The translations under genes were made by a program, and so were the position numbers. Below the pieces are notes generated by a model that was not told where the DNA came from, made no database searches, and was given only the letters and a program-made list of their open reading frames with translations. Below are positions 9,974 through 18,818 of a stretch of 64,000 nucleotides of DNA, piece by piece. This DNA comes from Aurantiochytrium sp. KH105 (taxonomy: Eukaryota > Sar > Bigyra > Thraustochytrida > Thraustochytriidae): contig BGKB01000001.1 of the NCBI GenBank assembly GCA_003116975.1, forward strand, positions 124,001 to 188,000. Reading direction: 5' to 3'. Each line of letters starts with the position of its first letter. Position 1 is the stretch's first letter.

Positions 9974-10882
9974 ATGACAGATGTGGAGCCGCGTGGGCTC
10001 CTGGCACGCGCAGAAGCGACGCTGCGCCGTAGCCGCGGCCTCGAGGACGACCTTACCGGCGAGGCAGACCCCGACTCAGGCACGGTCGGCGTACGTAAGT
10101 CCCCAGAGTCGTTGACAAGGCTCGTGAATGCGCTGCGCGCCCCAGAACTTGAGGCCCACCGTGAGCTCTTCGAGGACCTCTTCGAGCTGGCCGTTCTAGA
10201 CGTACGAAAGTTCGAGTCTGCCGTGCTCAGTGAAAGCGAGAACTTGCGCCGCGAAAACGCAGAGCTACGCCGCGAACGCGACGAGGCCCAAGCGCAGCTT
10301 CTTGCTCTGACCGATCGCCAAACACGAGTTGGAAAGCGCGAGAAGCGCGTAAGGGCTCTGGAGCGAAAACTTGACGCAGAGGCCAGGAGACTTCAGGCTA
10401 CCGAGACGCGCCTCAAACGCTCGGCGTCCCGCGTATTGCCGCCAAATCCGGACGATTCGGGCGCTCTCCGCTCAAGTCTCTTTGCGTACATGCGGGACTG
10501 TGAGGGCCTCGTCGGCAAGCCACAAGACGCGGTCCAGGTCCGCACGGGCCTCAACGAAAGCACAAACTCGCACACTGTCCAGGGCGCACTTAAACGGCAC
10601 TTTCAAGGGGTTGAAGCAGCCTTTAATCAGCTCATTCGCAGTTATCAAGACGAAATCGCGGCCATGTCGGACAACACCGCGCGACCGAGCAACGGTGCCT
10701 CGGCGGCTGCACGAATGCGCGAGCGCAAGGCGCAACGCGAAAAGGACACCCTTCTGCAGGCCATGCAGACCATCAACAGTCTTGCGGAGGGCCTGGTACA
10801 ACATCCGGACCTGCAAGCCAACACAGAGGTGGAAATGATCCGACGAATCGCACAAGGCGCACAGGAAAGTCCTATTATCTGA
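9974..10882 (+). CDS. Coiled-coil protein of unknown function, 302 aa
   Basis: The start is ATG 9974. The frame is open slightly upstream, but only from a TTG. The stop is TGA 10880-10882. Residues about 75-150 are a strongly charged heptad-like stretch (repeated E/R/L, for example around ENAELRRERDEAQAQLL) predicted to form a coiled coil. It is followed by a mixed helical segment (about 170-225) and a second short charged helix near 245-265. No signal peptide or membrane segment is seen. I recognise no family. The gene converges on the kinesin-9 gene with only 90 bp between stops and diverges from the FANCM-like gene. Codon use is GC-rich like its neighbours, so it looks real. Confidence 0.7.
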   Translation: MTDVEPRGLLARAEATLRRSRGLEDDLTGEADPDSGTVGVRKSPESLTRLVNALRAPELEAHRELFEDLFELAVLDVRKFESAVLSESENLRRENAELRRERDEAQAQLLALTDRQTRVGKREKRVRALERKLDAEARRLQATETRLKRSASRVLPPNPDDSGALRSSLFAYMRDCEGLVGKPQDAVQVRTGLNESTNSHTVQGALKRHFQGVEAAFNQLIRSYQDEIAAMSDNTARPSNGASAAARMRERKAQREKDTLLQAMQTINSLAEGLVQHPDLQANTEVEMIRRIAQGAQESPII

Positions 10883-10972
10883 CCGCTTTGGGGCATGTAT
10901 AAATCCAGACACATATCTCGAGTAAATCACCAGCTACAGTTGCATGTCGCTTCCATCATTAAAATTGCTCAG

Positions 10973-13339
10973 TTATGCAGACGGAATGAGCCATTCCTCA
11001 AAAGCGCACGCGGCCCGCTGCCGGCAGCTCTTGACAGCTTGCGTAGCAAAGGCAATTTCCGACTTGACCTCCTTGAGAGCGTCGGTCTGGAGACGGTACT
11101 CAGCCTTTTGGGCGCGCAATGTCTCAATAAGCTCGTGAGACGGAGCCCCTTCTTCGGCGTGCACACGCTGCAAGCTCTCATCGAGCGAAGCTTTGGCAGC
11201 TTTGACATGTTCCTTGATTGTGCGAGACCGTGCTTTCATCTCAACGAGACCACGCTTTGCGTCTTCGAGCGCAGAAAACAGGGGTGCACCGACCTTGCCA
11301 TCCATCTTGAATGTTGCAAAGAGTTTTTCTCTTTCCGGAGCGTCCATTTCCTCGGAGACCCTGGGATCTGCGACGCTCGCCGGAGAGCCTCCATTGACGC
11401 CCTCGCTCAGTCCTCGGCGCCGAAATACGTCCTTTCCCTCTCTGGCATCCTTGCGTTCTTCATGCTCGTCATCGCCTTCTTCACGGGCACTACTATTGCG
11501 ACCATGCGAACCCTCTTGTCCATCATGCTTGCGCGGTCGTGGTCCGGGACGCGGACGCGACGACCTTGGATGCCCACACACAGGTGGTCGCGGGGTAGGC
11601 GACTTGGATAAGCCTCGTTTCGACTTGCTCGAGTCTAGTGTTTCCGGCGCCAGCTCACAAGAAGTCTCTGCGTGCGGCGCTCGCGCGGATATCCGATACT
11701 GTGCCAGAGCTCGTTCTGCACTTTCGCGCGCATCATTCGCAGCGAGTGTGTTCTCGCGCGCAAGCTCTAAGATTGTAAACACATGGCGAAGACCCTGAAT
11801 CCCAAGCTTGTGCGCATCCCCGTGCTTCATGAACTGCGCAACGTCATTTCGAAAGGTGGAAATGGCTTCTTTGCTGAACGGAGCATGCTGATAATTTGAA
11901 ACCTCATAAAAAGCATCCCGAAGGGCCAGCTCTTCGCGAAGCATGCGAATCTCGTCCTTGTACGCCTGCACGACTTTAGCTCCAGCGCCGTTGGGCCCTT
12001 CCAGATCGCTGCCCATATTGTTGCGGACAGGTACGTTTTTTACGCGCATCATTCGCGTGGCAAACTTGAGCGTTGCCAGAGTCTGCTCGGCATGACTAAC
12101 TGCTGGCCACACGCAGGCAATCAGGAGACTCTTGCAGTTACCACCAAGGGAGTCTTGCAAAAAGTGGGTCAACAGACTCTGTCGATAGGGAATGTGTTCG
12201 CGCCGTTTGTCGCCGAGAGCAACAACGACCTGCTCCAGAAATGAGAGCGACTTGTTGATTGCTTTTGCCTCTTGCAAGACCGAACCAAGCGAATTGGTCT
12301 TCAGAACTCTTTCTGAGCCGGCCAGGTCGACGAGGTGTAGTTTTGCGCTCGTGACGCGCTCACGCATAATTCCTGTCTCTGACTCTGCTTCGGAGAACCG
12401 GCGCTCCACCCATAGCGTGACAATACAATGCGACCGTGTTGAAGAAAAGTTGAGTTCGTGGGAAGCAATGGCTCTGTTCATGTCGCCTTCAAAGAGACAC
12501 GTCAGAGCCTCCTCCTCTGATCGCACCGTGCGTCGACTCAGACCGAGAAGCGTCGTTCCCTCTTGCGCATGAGTCGCAAATTGAAAGCTCGACCGGAGCA
12601 TCTGTTTTGAAGTGCTCCGCGGCCGATTGCGCGAGGAGATGTCGCGCTCCATGGCAGCTCTGTCGATTTCGTCTGGCTCGTCTTCGTCATCGTCGCTGCC
12701 TCCGTGATTATTTCCTGCTTTTGCGCGACGCTTTGAAGAGGCTGTTTGTCCATCGCTCTCGGCATCGGTTGATAAAAGGTCGTAGCATTGCTCCTTGTAA
12801 ATTTCGAGATACGACATGCGAATTGTATAGACAGCATCAGCAGCACTTTCGACGGCGCGGAAAAGTGCTGTGATCGATCGAGCCGCGAGCCCGCGCGTAT
12901 GTGGATCTGCGTTGCCTGGTTTGCCCATCATGGTGAAGGTTTTTCCTGCACCCGTTTGACCATATGCAAAAATTGTGCCATTGTAGCCGTGTAAAACGCC
13001 ATCAAGCAAGGGCGGGACGCTACCCTCGAAGACGTCTTCTTGCGTTGCGTCAGGGGCGAAGACACCGTCAAACTTGAAGGCCCACCTTTCTTCGCCGGCA
13101 TCAACCTTGCCATGGGCGTGTCGCGGATCGCGCTTGACACGCACGTTGACGCTCTTTTGCGCGGGCTCCAGCGTCAGGGCTGCACGCGCGTCGGGAGGAC
13201 ATTCAGGCGTCAATGCAGACAACTCGGACGCGTCGACTGGTCGAGGTCGCACCAACACGCGCACGCGTTGCGTTTTACGGTCAGCGTTCGCGCCTGCGCT
13301 ACTCGCTGGCGTCCTCGGTAGCGCTGCTGCAGACGCCAT
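10973..13339 (-). CDS. Kinesin-9 family motor protein (KIF6/KIF9-like), 788 aa
   Basis: An ATP-driven microtubule motor. Kinesin-9 members work in the flagellar axoneme. I start at ATG 13339; the frame is open to a GTG at 13375. The motor domain covers about residues 25-440: YGQTGAGKT P-loop near 130, NFSSTRSH switch I near 300, DLAGSE switch II near 338. Assignment to kinesin-9 rests on the segment after the motor, where an EIRMLREELALRD-like helix is followed by the conserved region FSKEAISTFRNDVAQFM and LGIQGLRHVF that KIF6/KIF9 proteins share. The middle (about 560-660) is disordered and basic/Ser/Pro-rich, and a coiled coil (about 690-780) ends the protein. The helicase gene 184 bp upstream lies on the same strand. 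KIF6 versus KIF9 cannot be decided. Confidence 0.88.
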   Translation of the reverse strand: MASAAALPRTPASSAGANADRKTQRVRVLVRPRPVDASELSALTPECPPDARAALTLEPAQKSVNVRVKRDPRHAHGKVDAGEERWAFKFDGVFAPDATQEDVFEGSVPPLLDGVLHGYNGTIFAYGQTGAGKTFTMMGKPGNADPHTRGLAARSITALFRAVESAADAVYTIRMSYLEIYKEQCYDLLSTDAESDGQTASSKRRAKAGNNHGGSDDDEDEPDEIDRAAMERDISSRNRPRSTSKQMLRSSFQFATHAQEGTTLLGLSRRTVRSEEEALTCLFEGDMNRAIASHELNFSSTRSHCIVTLWVERRFSEAESETGIMRERVTSAKLHLVDLAGSERVLKTNSLGSVLQEAKAINKSLSFLEQVVVALGDKRREHIPYRQSLLTHFLQDSLGGNCKSLLIACVWPAVSHAEQTLATLKFATRMMRVKNVPVRNNMGSDLEGPNGAGAKVVQAYKDEIRMLREELALRDAFYEVSNYQHAPFSKEAISTFRNDVAQFMKHGDAHKLGIQGLRHVFTILELARENTLAANDARESAERALAQYRISARAPHAETSCELAPETLDSSKSKRGLSKSPTPRPPVCGHPRSSRPRPGPRPRKHDGQEGSHGRNSSAREEGDDEHEERKDAREGKDVFRRRGLSEGVNGGSPASVADPRVSEEMDAPEREKLFATFKMDGKVGAPLFSALEDAKRGLVEMKARSRTIKEHVKAAKASLDESLQRVHAEEGAPSHELIETLRAQKAEYRLQTDALKEVKSEIAFATQAVKSCRQRAACAFEEWLIPSA

Positions 13340-13523
13340 CGGCTTAGTAATGCGTGCGATCGTAATCTGCCTCACACGGCGACGCGAGCGCTAGCATCGA
13401 CCAAGGCGCGCGGACTCACTCCCTTTCCGCTGCCGTGCCAGACTTGGCAAAGTCATTTGCGAAACCCCAAAACTTGTAACGGCATTAATTTTTACTTTTT
13501 ACTGTGAGACAATCTGATGAGGC

Positions 13524-16500
13524 CTATTGGCCCAGATTCTCAATGCTGTGACTCCCCGCGGCAGCCGCAAAGTCGCGCAGACGGCACATCTCGGCCCAAC
13601 CGCGCTGTACAACTGGGTCAATGAGCGCCCGAGGTGAAACCTCTGTCAAATTCTCTCCCGCAAGAACGATTGTACGGTATCGCGCACGGGAAATGGCCAC
13701 GTTGAGTCGACGCTCATCAAAGATAAAGGTTGCTTCTCTCGCAATGGCTCTATGAGATTGAATTCCGTAGAGCACGAGGACCAGATCAAAGGTCTGGCCC
13801 TGAGCCTTCTCGACTGTGTCCACGCGAATGGCCGCGGCTTCTTCCGCGCTAAAATGGCTTGCAATAGCACGTCTCATTGCGCGGCGTTGCGTATGGTGTG
13901 GCGTTACAACCAAAATTGTCAATGTCCACGAAGGGTCAGATGAGGAAGATGAAGAAGGTGCAGACGAGGAGGATGCAGACTTGTACTTTGCTTGATAGCT
14001 GCGAATCACATCCATCGCGAAAGCAGCCTCTTTGTCCAAAAGATCCGAGGAGCTAACCCTTTCGAGAGGCCATTTCAGCTCGACAAAGCGCAAACCTATT
14101 GTTGGATCTTGTAGCAGAGGATGCAGCGAATCAGCTTTTCCAAGCTGACTAATCTTTAAGCTTTCGCGTCGGTGCGATCCAACAACTTGGTAATCTGACC
14201 CATACGGACCGTGCAAAAGTTTGCCCATTGCCGTATTCATGCGAAGATTCTCCAACAATTTCGTCGCGAGTTTCTTGGCAATGGCGTCTTCAACGCCTTG
14301 GGATATGCATGTATCCAAGAAAGACCGCGCCGCGGGGCCATCGAGCTCATCCACGGGCCCAAGCTGTTTGTGGTCCCCTACCACAACAAGACGGCCCCAT
14401 TCCGGGTGCAAGGCGCGCAAGCCTATTGCAGCATGTGCCTCGTGCATTTGCGACGCTTCGTCAATGAGGAGAAGAGTCGCAAAACCTGGGGTCGCTACGC
14501 AATCGTTACGATTCTCTTTTATTCCAGGACACTTGAAGAGTTGCCAGGGCGTAGTACCGAGAATCGTCATGTCATAATTTCCCCAAAGTTTGGCTTTTAC
14601 GTTTCCAGGTTCCACAGTCGCGAATCCGCCGTCCTCGCCCTGCCCGCTGTTGCTTGCAATCTGTCGAATACACACGCGCTTCAAACCGAATGTTTGGCAC
14701 GCTTCCCTGATGTGACTCAGACATGTATTGATCGCGCTATTCGTGCTCGCCATGACAATGGCGACGCGAGGTGCTGGAGTGTCAGTATTGAGGATCTCCA
14801 ACACGACGCGTGCTGCCGTGAACGTCTTACCACTTCCCGGTGGCCCCCAAATCACTTGCATACGTCGTTGCAAACAGTTCTCGACAGCCATGCGCTGCGA
14901 TGCATGCAGACCGTCGAAAAATTGACGCTTCTTATTCACCTTCAAATCTAACCGGGGCATTGACGCCTCCCACTGAGCAGGGTTTTTGCACAGGGTTATG
15001 AATCCGGCAGGATCGCCACGCGAGAGTGCCTCAAGTTCTTGAATAAGCCTTTTGCAAGCAAAGTTGACGCACCTCTTGACTAAGAAGTAGACATGGTCCT
15101 TTTCCGGCCAGCGTTCTTGGCCTTGCACTCCAGAGGCCATGACGCCGCGTATTTGGACGAGGATAGTTTGAGGATTCGTCGTTCTATTTGTGCTTTGCAG
15201 AGATGCCACGCCGTGCGAAAACGGAATTGAATCGGGGAACGTGTCCATGAAGTCGATATCGTCCGTAAGGAGAAGCTGTTTCCATGCGATGGGTGTTGCA
15301 GGCACAAGATACCACTGGGGAAATGTGTCTCCGGTAGCAAGCTTGCTTGCTAGATCCGCTGTGACGTCGCCGTCAGCGCGAAAGGTGCAGTTTTTACTTA
15401 GCGCCTTGTAAGTGCCAGCAACCTTTTTGTTTTCCCCAGTTGAGACTAGCTTGAAGATCTTTCCTTCAAGCGGAAGCTCCTCCATTGGAAGTGAGGAGCG
15501 TATTTCGTGTTGGCGCCTTGCTGCTGCCAGCGCGCGCAACTGTTCCTTTGTTGCGGCCCTGACAAGGCTCTCTTGAGAAAGCGCAAGGATCCTTGAGACC
15601 GCAAAAGGTGGCGGCGAAGGAAGAGCACAGAGTTGTTTATGGGCACGAACCATGATGTGGACCTTTGTAACGAGCTCGCACAGGTGATTGGCGCGGCGCA
15701 TCAAGAGATTGTCGATGCCATTCTCGGTGCCTTGCGACCACATGTCTTGCATTTCCTGATTGGAGAAAACCCTCCCTGTCGCCCGAGAACTGCTGCTGAC
15801 CATTGTTCGCACACAGTCTGCCAACGTATAGAAGCCAGGGATAGGAAGGACAAAGTGCTTGGCCAAAAAGGGCCTGAGAAAGCACACTCGATTTGCTCGA
15901 GACGCTCGGATCGAGTCCAAGTACGCGCTTTCAGCTTCTTGAATCTCGCTTCGCAAATCTGTTTCCGATATGAATGAAAAGTCCTTTGCAAGATCTACCT
16001 TATCGAAGAAAAGAAGAGCCTCGACAAGATGGACTGCTTGTGCGAGGCCTTCTTTATTGAGCCCCCCTGAAGATTTGGCATGTTTCTCGGTCAGCCATTT
16101 AGGAAGAAGCCCAGGGGGATTTGCTTGCGAAAGTCGAGCAGCCAGCTGCGCAACTTTCATACTTTTGAAATGGGATATCTTTGGTATTTGAGCCGCCCCA
16201 AAGAGGTCGACAGTGTATGGGAGATCCTCAAGCATGCTCCGATCTCCGATGGACCAAGCCAGGAGACTTGCGCGTTTGCTAAGCATATCTGCTTCCTCTT
16301 CTTCACTTGCTGCGTTGTCGTTGCAGCTCCTTGCTCGCTGCGCTTCGGAAACCGCCACCTTGACGAGAATTTGCGTGAAAAGCGAGAGCGCTGGCGAGTC
16401 CCAAGCAACGCATGCGAGAGATTTGCTCTCGTGGAGGCTTGGCTGCAGCATCTTGAACAAGGCATTCACAAAGGCAGACATTGAGTCGCTATTGTCTGGC

Positions 16501-17846
16501 CCAGAAGACCACGAGCAGTAGTCTGCTGAGTTGCGGAGCCGGCAGGAGACAACAAGGGGTTCTTGTGGCAGCTTGTCGGGTCTTGCGACTGCATCGATAA
16601 TGAGCACTTCCGCACCGTAGGAAAGATCAAAGAATCCAGTTAGGAGAAGCCCACGCCCGACTCGTGTCTTGCATGTATGGTTTTCCAGCACATCTCGGAA
16701 ATCCCGAAGGCTTGCATTGAGTCGCGCAAGTCGCAAGCCACCGTCTTCAGGTATGAGATCCTCGATGTCTTTAAGTGGGAGATTCTCAGCATCGTCATGC
16801 ATGTCTTCAAGAATCGTCACGCACTCAGACGGAAGATGAGGAGCGTGGCCGACGAGAGCGCCGTCTCTTGTGTCTCTGCAACTATTGAGAAAGTCGCATG
16901 ATGTGCAATGCGGTGCAAGTCGCCAACGAAGCGAGTTCTCTGAGTGCCGAGAGGAAAGAATGCGTCCAAGACTTCCCGACAGAAATGCACGCATAGACTT
17001 GAGGTCAGCCGATAAATTAAAGCGAACAGGTCCGTGCAGGAGAATTGAGCCCCATGACTGAGACTCGCAAGGAAGCCACACGCCACCGTATGGAGCCACC
17101 GAAAAGTCCATATCGAGGCGATGAAAGGCCAAGAGGTCATGAAGCAGTATACTGTAAACGGCGACTTGAACACGATGAGAGAACTTGAGGGAGCTGGACG
17201 ACTTGGCGTCAACGACAAGAAGTTCGCCCGTTTGTGGGGTCAAAAAAATAAAGTCGGGTCTTGCGTGAGCAAAGTCTGCACCAGCACTGCGCAATTCGTC
17301 GATCCAAGGTATCCCTCCGCCACCAGTTCGAGGGGCAATGAGCGGTGCTTGTGCAAGCACAATGAGGTCATACTCTGCGCTATCTTTGTATTGGCGCAGA
17401 ATTGTTCCGACGTCCATGTCAAAGTCCATTTGGCGCGAAAGATCGTAGAATCGCACTTTGTCGTTGGCCATCAGAGCTCGTTCGAGTTCCGCCTCGTGTA
17501 TTTTACCGCGCTCAGTCTGAGCGCTTCCTTCGTGGTGAATTTTCGTGCGCGACGACCGCGAGGATCTCGCTTTGCGGTGAAGGAAGCGCTCGCATTCATC
17601 GCGCGCGAAGTATTCCCCGAGCATGGAGGCTGACGCGCGCGGGCGCTTACGGACAACTTTCCGATCATCATTGTGCGAGGAAACTTCGTTTTCGCTATTG
17701 AGTTCTTCGCCATCTGGGCCTTCTTCCTCCTCCTCTTTGTCTTGTTCGTCTTCTTCTTCTTCTTCTTCTTCTTCTTCTTCTGCTGCTGCTGCTGCAAGGT
17801 TTTCTCGTGTCGCCCAAGCCTGCAGCCGCCAAAAAGTACGACGCAT
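13524..17846 (-). CDS. RecB-type (TM0106-like) nuclease fused to an SF1 DNA2/NAM7-type helicase, 1,440 aa
   Basis: Starts at ATG 17846. After an Ala tract and long Glu tract (about 18-45) comes a PD-(D/E)xK nuclease: Asp in DFIFL and the core VVDAKSS (about 200-220), then HRVQVAVYS as the helical motif, and a CTSCDFLNSC cysteine set near 310-320 of the kind that binds metal in RecB/Cas4-like nucleases. The C-terminal third is an SF1 helicase: GPPGSGKT Walker A near 1002, LLIDEASQ Walker B near 1128, VVVGDHKQLGP motif III, and NVAISRARYRT motif VI near 1390. The order nuclease then helicase is that of bacterial and fungal TM0106-type proteins, which act on nucleic acids in poorly known repair or defence roles. 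Catalytic residues look intact. Substrate unknown. Confidence 0.82.
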   Translation of the reverse strand: MRRTFWRLQAWATRENLAAAAAEEEEEEEEEEDEQDKEEEEEGPDGEELNSENEVSSHNDDRKVVRKRPRASASMLGEYFARDECERFLHRKARSSRSSRTKIHHEGSAQTERGKIHEAELERALMANDKVRFYDLSRQMDFDMDVGTILRQYKDSAEYDLIVLAQAPLIAPRTGGGGIPWIDELRSAGADFAHARPDFIFLTPQTGELLVVDAKSSSSLKFSHRVQVAVYSILLHDLLAFHRLDMDFSVAPYGGVWLPCESQSWGSILLHGPVRFNLSADLKSMRAFLSGSLGRILSSRHSENSLRWRLAPHCTSCDFLNSCRDTRDGALVGHAPHLPSECVTILEDMHDDAENLPLKDIEDLIPEDGGLRLARLNASLRDFRDVLENHTCKTRVGRGLLLTGFFDLSYGAEVLIIDAVARPDKLPQEPLVVSCRLRNSADYCSWSSGPDNSDSMSAFVNALFKMLQPSLHESKSLACVAWDSPALSLFTQILVKVAVSEAQRARSCNDNAASEEEEADMLSKRASLLAWSIGDRSMLEDLPYTVDLFGAAQIPKISHFKSMKVAQLAARLSQANPPGLLPKWLTEKHAKSSGGLNKEGLAQAVHLVEALLFFDKVDLAKDFSFISETDLRSEIQEAESAYLDSIRASRANRVCFLRPFLAKHFVLPIPGFYTLADCVRTMVSSSSRATGRVFSNQEMQDMWSQGTENGIDNLLMRRANHLCELVTKVHIMVRAHKQLCALPSPPPFAVSRILALSQESLVRAATKEQLRALAAARRQHEIRSSLPMEELPLEGKIFKLVSTGENKKVAGTYKALSKNCTFRADGDVTADLASKLATGDTFPQWYLVPATPIAWKQLLLTDDIDFMDTFPDSIPFSHGVASLQSTNRTTNPQTILVQIRGVMASGVQGQERWPEKDHVYFLVKRCVNFACKRLIQELEALSRGDPAGFITLCKNPAQWEASMPRLDLKVNKKRQFFDGLHASQRMAVENCLQRRMQVIWGPPGSGKTFTAARVVLEILNTDTPAPRVAIVMASTNSAINTCLSHIREACQTFGLKRVCIRQIASNSGQGEDGGFATVEPGNVKAKLWGNYDMTILGTTPWQLFKCPGIKENRNDCVATPGFATLLLIDEASQMHEAHAAIGLRALHPEWGRLVVVGDHKQLGPVDELDGPAARSFLDTCISQGVEDAIAKKLATKLLENLRMNTAMGKLLHGPYGSDYQVVGSHRRESLKISQLGKADSLHPLLQDPTIGLRFVELKWPLERVSSSDLLDKEAAFAMDVIRSYQAKYKSASSSSAPSSSSSSDPSWTLTILVVTPHHTQRRAMRRAIASHFSAEEAAAIRVDTVEKAQGQTFDLVLVLYGIQSHRAIAREATFIFDERRLNVAISRARYRTIVLAGENLTEVSPRALIDPVVQRGWAEMCRLRDFAAAAGSHSIENLGQ
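17749..17795. repeat. Trinucleotide repeat (TCT)n followed by (GCT)n inside the nuclease-helicase gene
   Basis: About 32 bases of TCT/TTC repeat run into five GCT units. Read on the minus strand they encode the Glu tract and preceding Ala tract near the protein's N-terminus. This is a coding microsatellite likely to vary in length. Confidence 0.85.
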
Positions 17847-18818
17847 GACCTTTTTCTGGCCCTCGCTCGGAACGTGGCGAGGTCCACACCGCGCGGCCCT
17901 GGCCCTGAGCGCTGGAGTCTAGCCGCGGGTCCGCTCCGGTCTATTCCTCTCCGCCCGCCGGCCCAAGACGCGGCGCTTGCGTTCGAGGTTTGCTCGCTTG
18001 CTCTGGCTTAGGCTTTTCGTGACCCATAAGGGAACTTCGTGACATGCTGCTAGTAGGCCTAAGGCCTAGTAGGCGAGCAGCCTTGGCAGGTGACACGTTG
18101 ATCGCGTTGAGAGCGGTAGGCCTGCCTGGCTGCTGCTTTTTTCGCTATTTCTATTTCGTTATTGATTCATGCTGCAACGAAGACTGCGACTGAGAGCGTA
18201 CGGGCCGAGAAAGAGTCGAGTTCGCGGTCACGATTGCGTGCAGTAGGGTGGCTGGCTCATCGAGCCTCATTCTTTTTTTCCTACCTGTCAACACGTAAGT
18301 TTTCTGCCCTTGCAAAAAGAAGTCTTCAAGACACCATGCCGGTTTCCTTGCCGGCGACACCTCGCCAACCCGCCGTAGCAAAGCCCCTGCGCCAACCCAG
18401 ACATCCTTCTTCGCAGCGCACCCAGGCCTGCCTCCCGCCATCTCCATCTCCGCTCCAGCGTCCGCTGTTGCTGCCGCCAGGCGCGGAAAGATCGCCTCGC
18501 GCCCGAGAAGGTCGCTCCGGGTGCGCGCGGAGCGGCCTCGCCGCCCGTGCGTGCCACCGCGGCCGGCGCCGCTACAAGCCCAGCTGTCCCTCCCCGTTGA
18601 GCCGTAGCAGGTCGCCCGCGCAGACACGACGCGCAGGCGGTCTGTATAAACCGGGGAAGAAGGGAAGAAAAGGAGCAAAGCCGACTTGGAGAAACAGAAA
18701 GGAAAGGGAAGGAAAGGCAGGGAAGGGAAGGGAAGGAAGGGAAGAAAGCAGGAGTAGTTAGCTAGCTAGTGCGTCGGCAGGCAAAGCGGGAACTCTCGCG
18801 CGCGCGGCGCGGCGCGCG
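17847..18818. other. Divergent promoter region between the nuclease-helicase and ATG13 genes, 0.97 kb
   Basis: Contains the palindromic cluster GGCCTAGTAGG/CCTACTAG at 18050-18075, a TATAAA at 18645-18650, and a purine-only GGAAGG-type tract at about 18690-18755 just before the ATG13 start. Several overlapping open frames on both strands (for example 18162-18761) are low-complexity and lack domains, and I do not call them genes. Confidence 0.5.
18645..18650 (+). promoter_or_regulatory. Candidate TATA box of ATG13
   Basis: TATAAA lies 169 bp upstream of the ATG13 start codon in an otherwise GC- and purine-rich region. Its position would fit a long 5' leader. No transcription start evidence is available. 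Confidence 0.3.

Noticed and set aside
18162-18761. Plus-strand frame of 199 codons upstream of ATG13
   Set aside because: Pro/Arg/Ser low-complexity, ends in a purine-repeat tract, overlaps similar open frames on the other strand, no domain.
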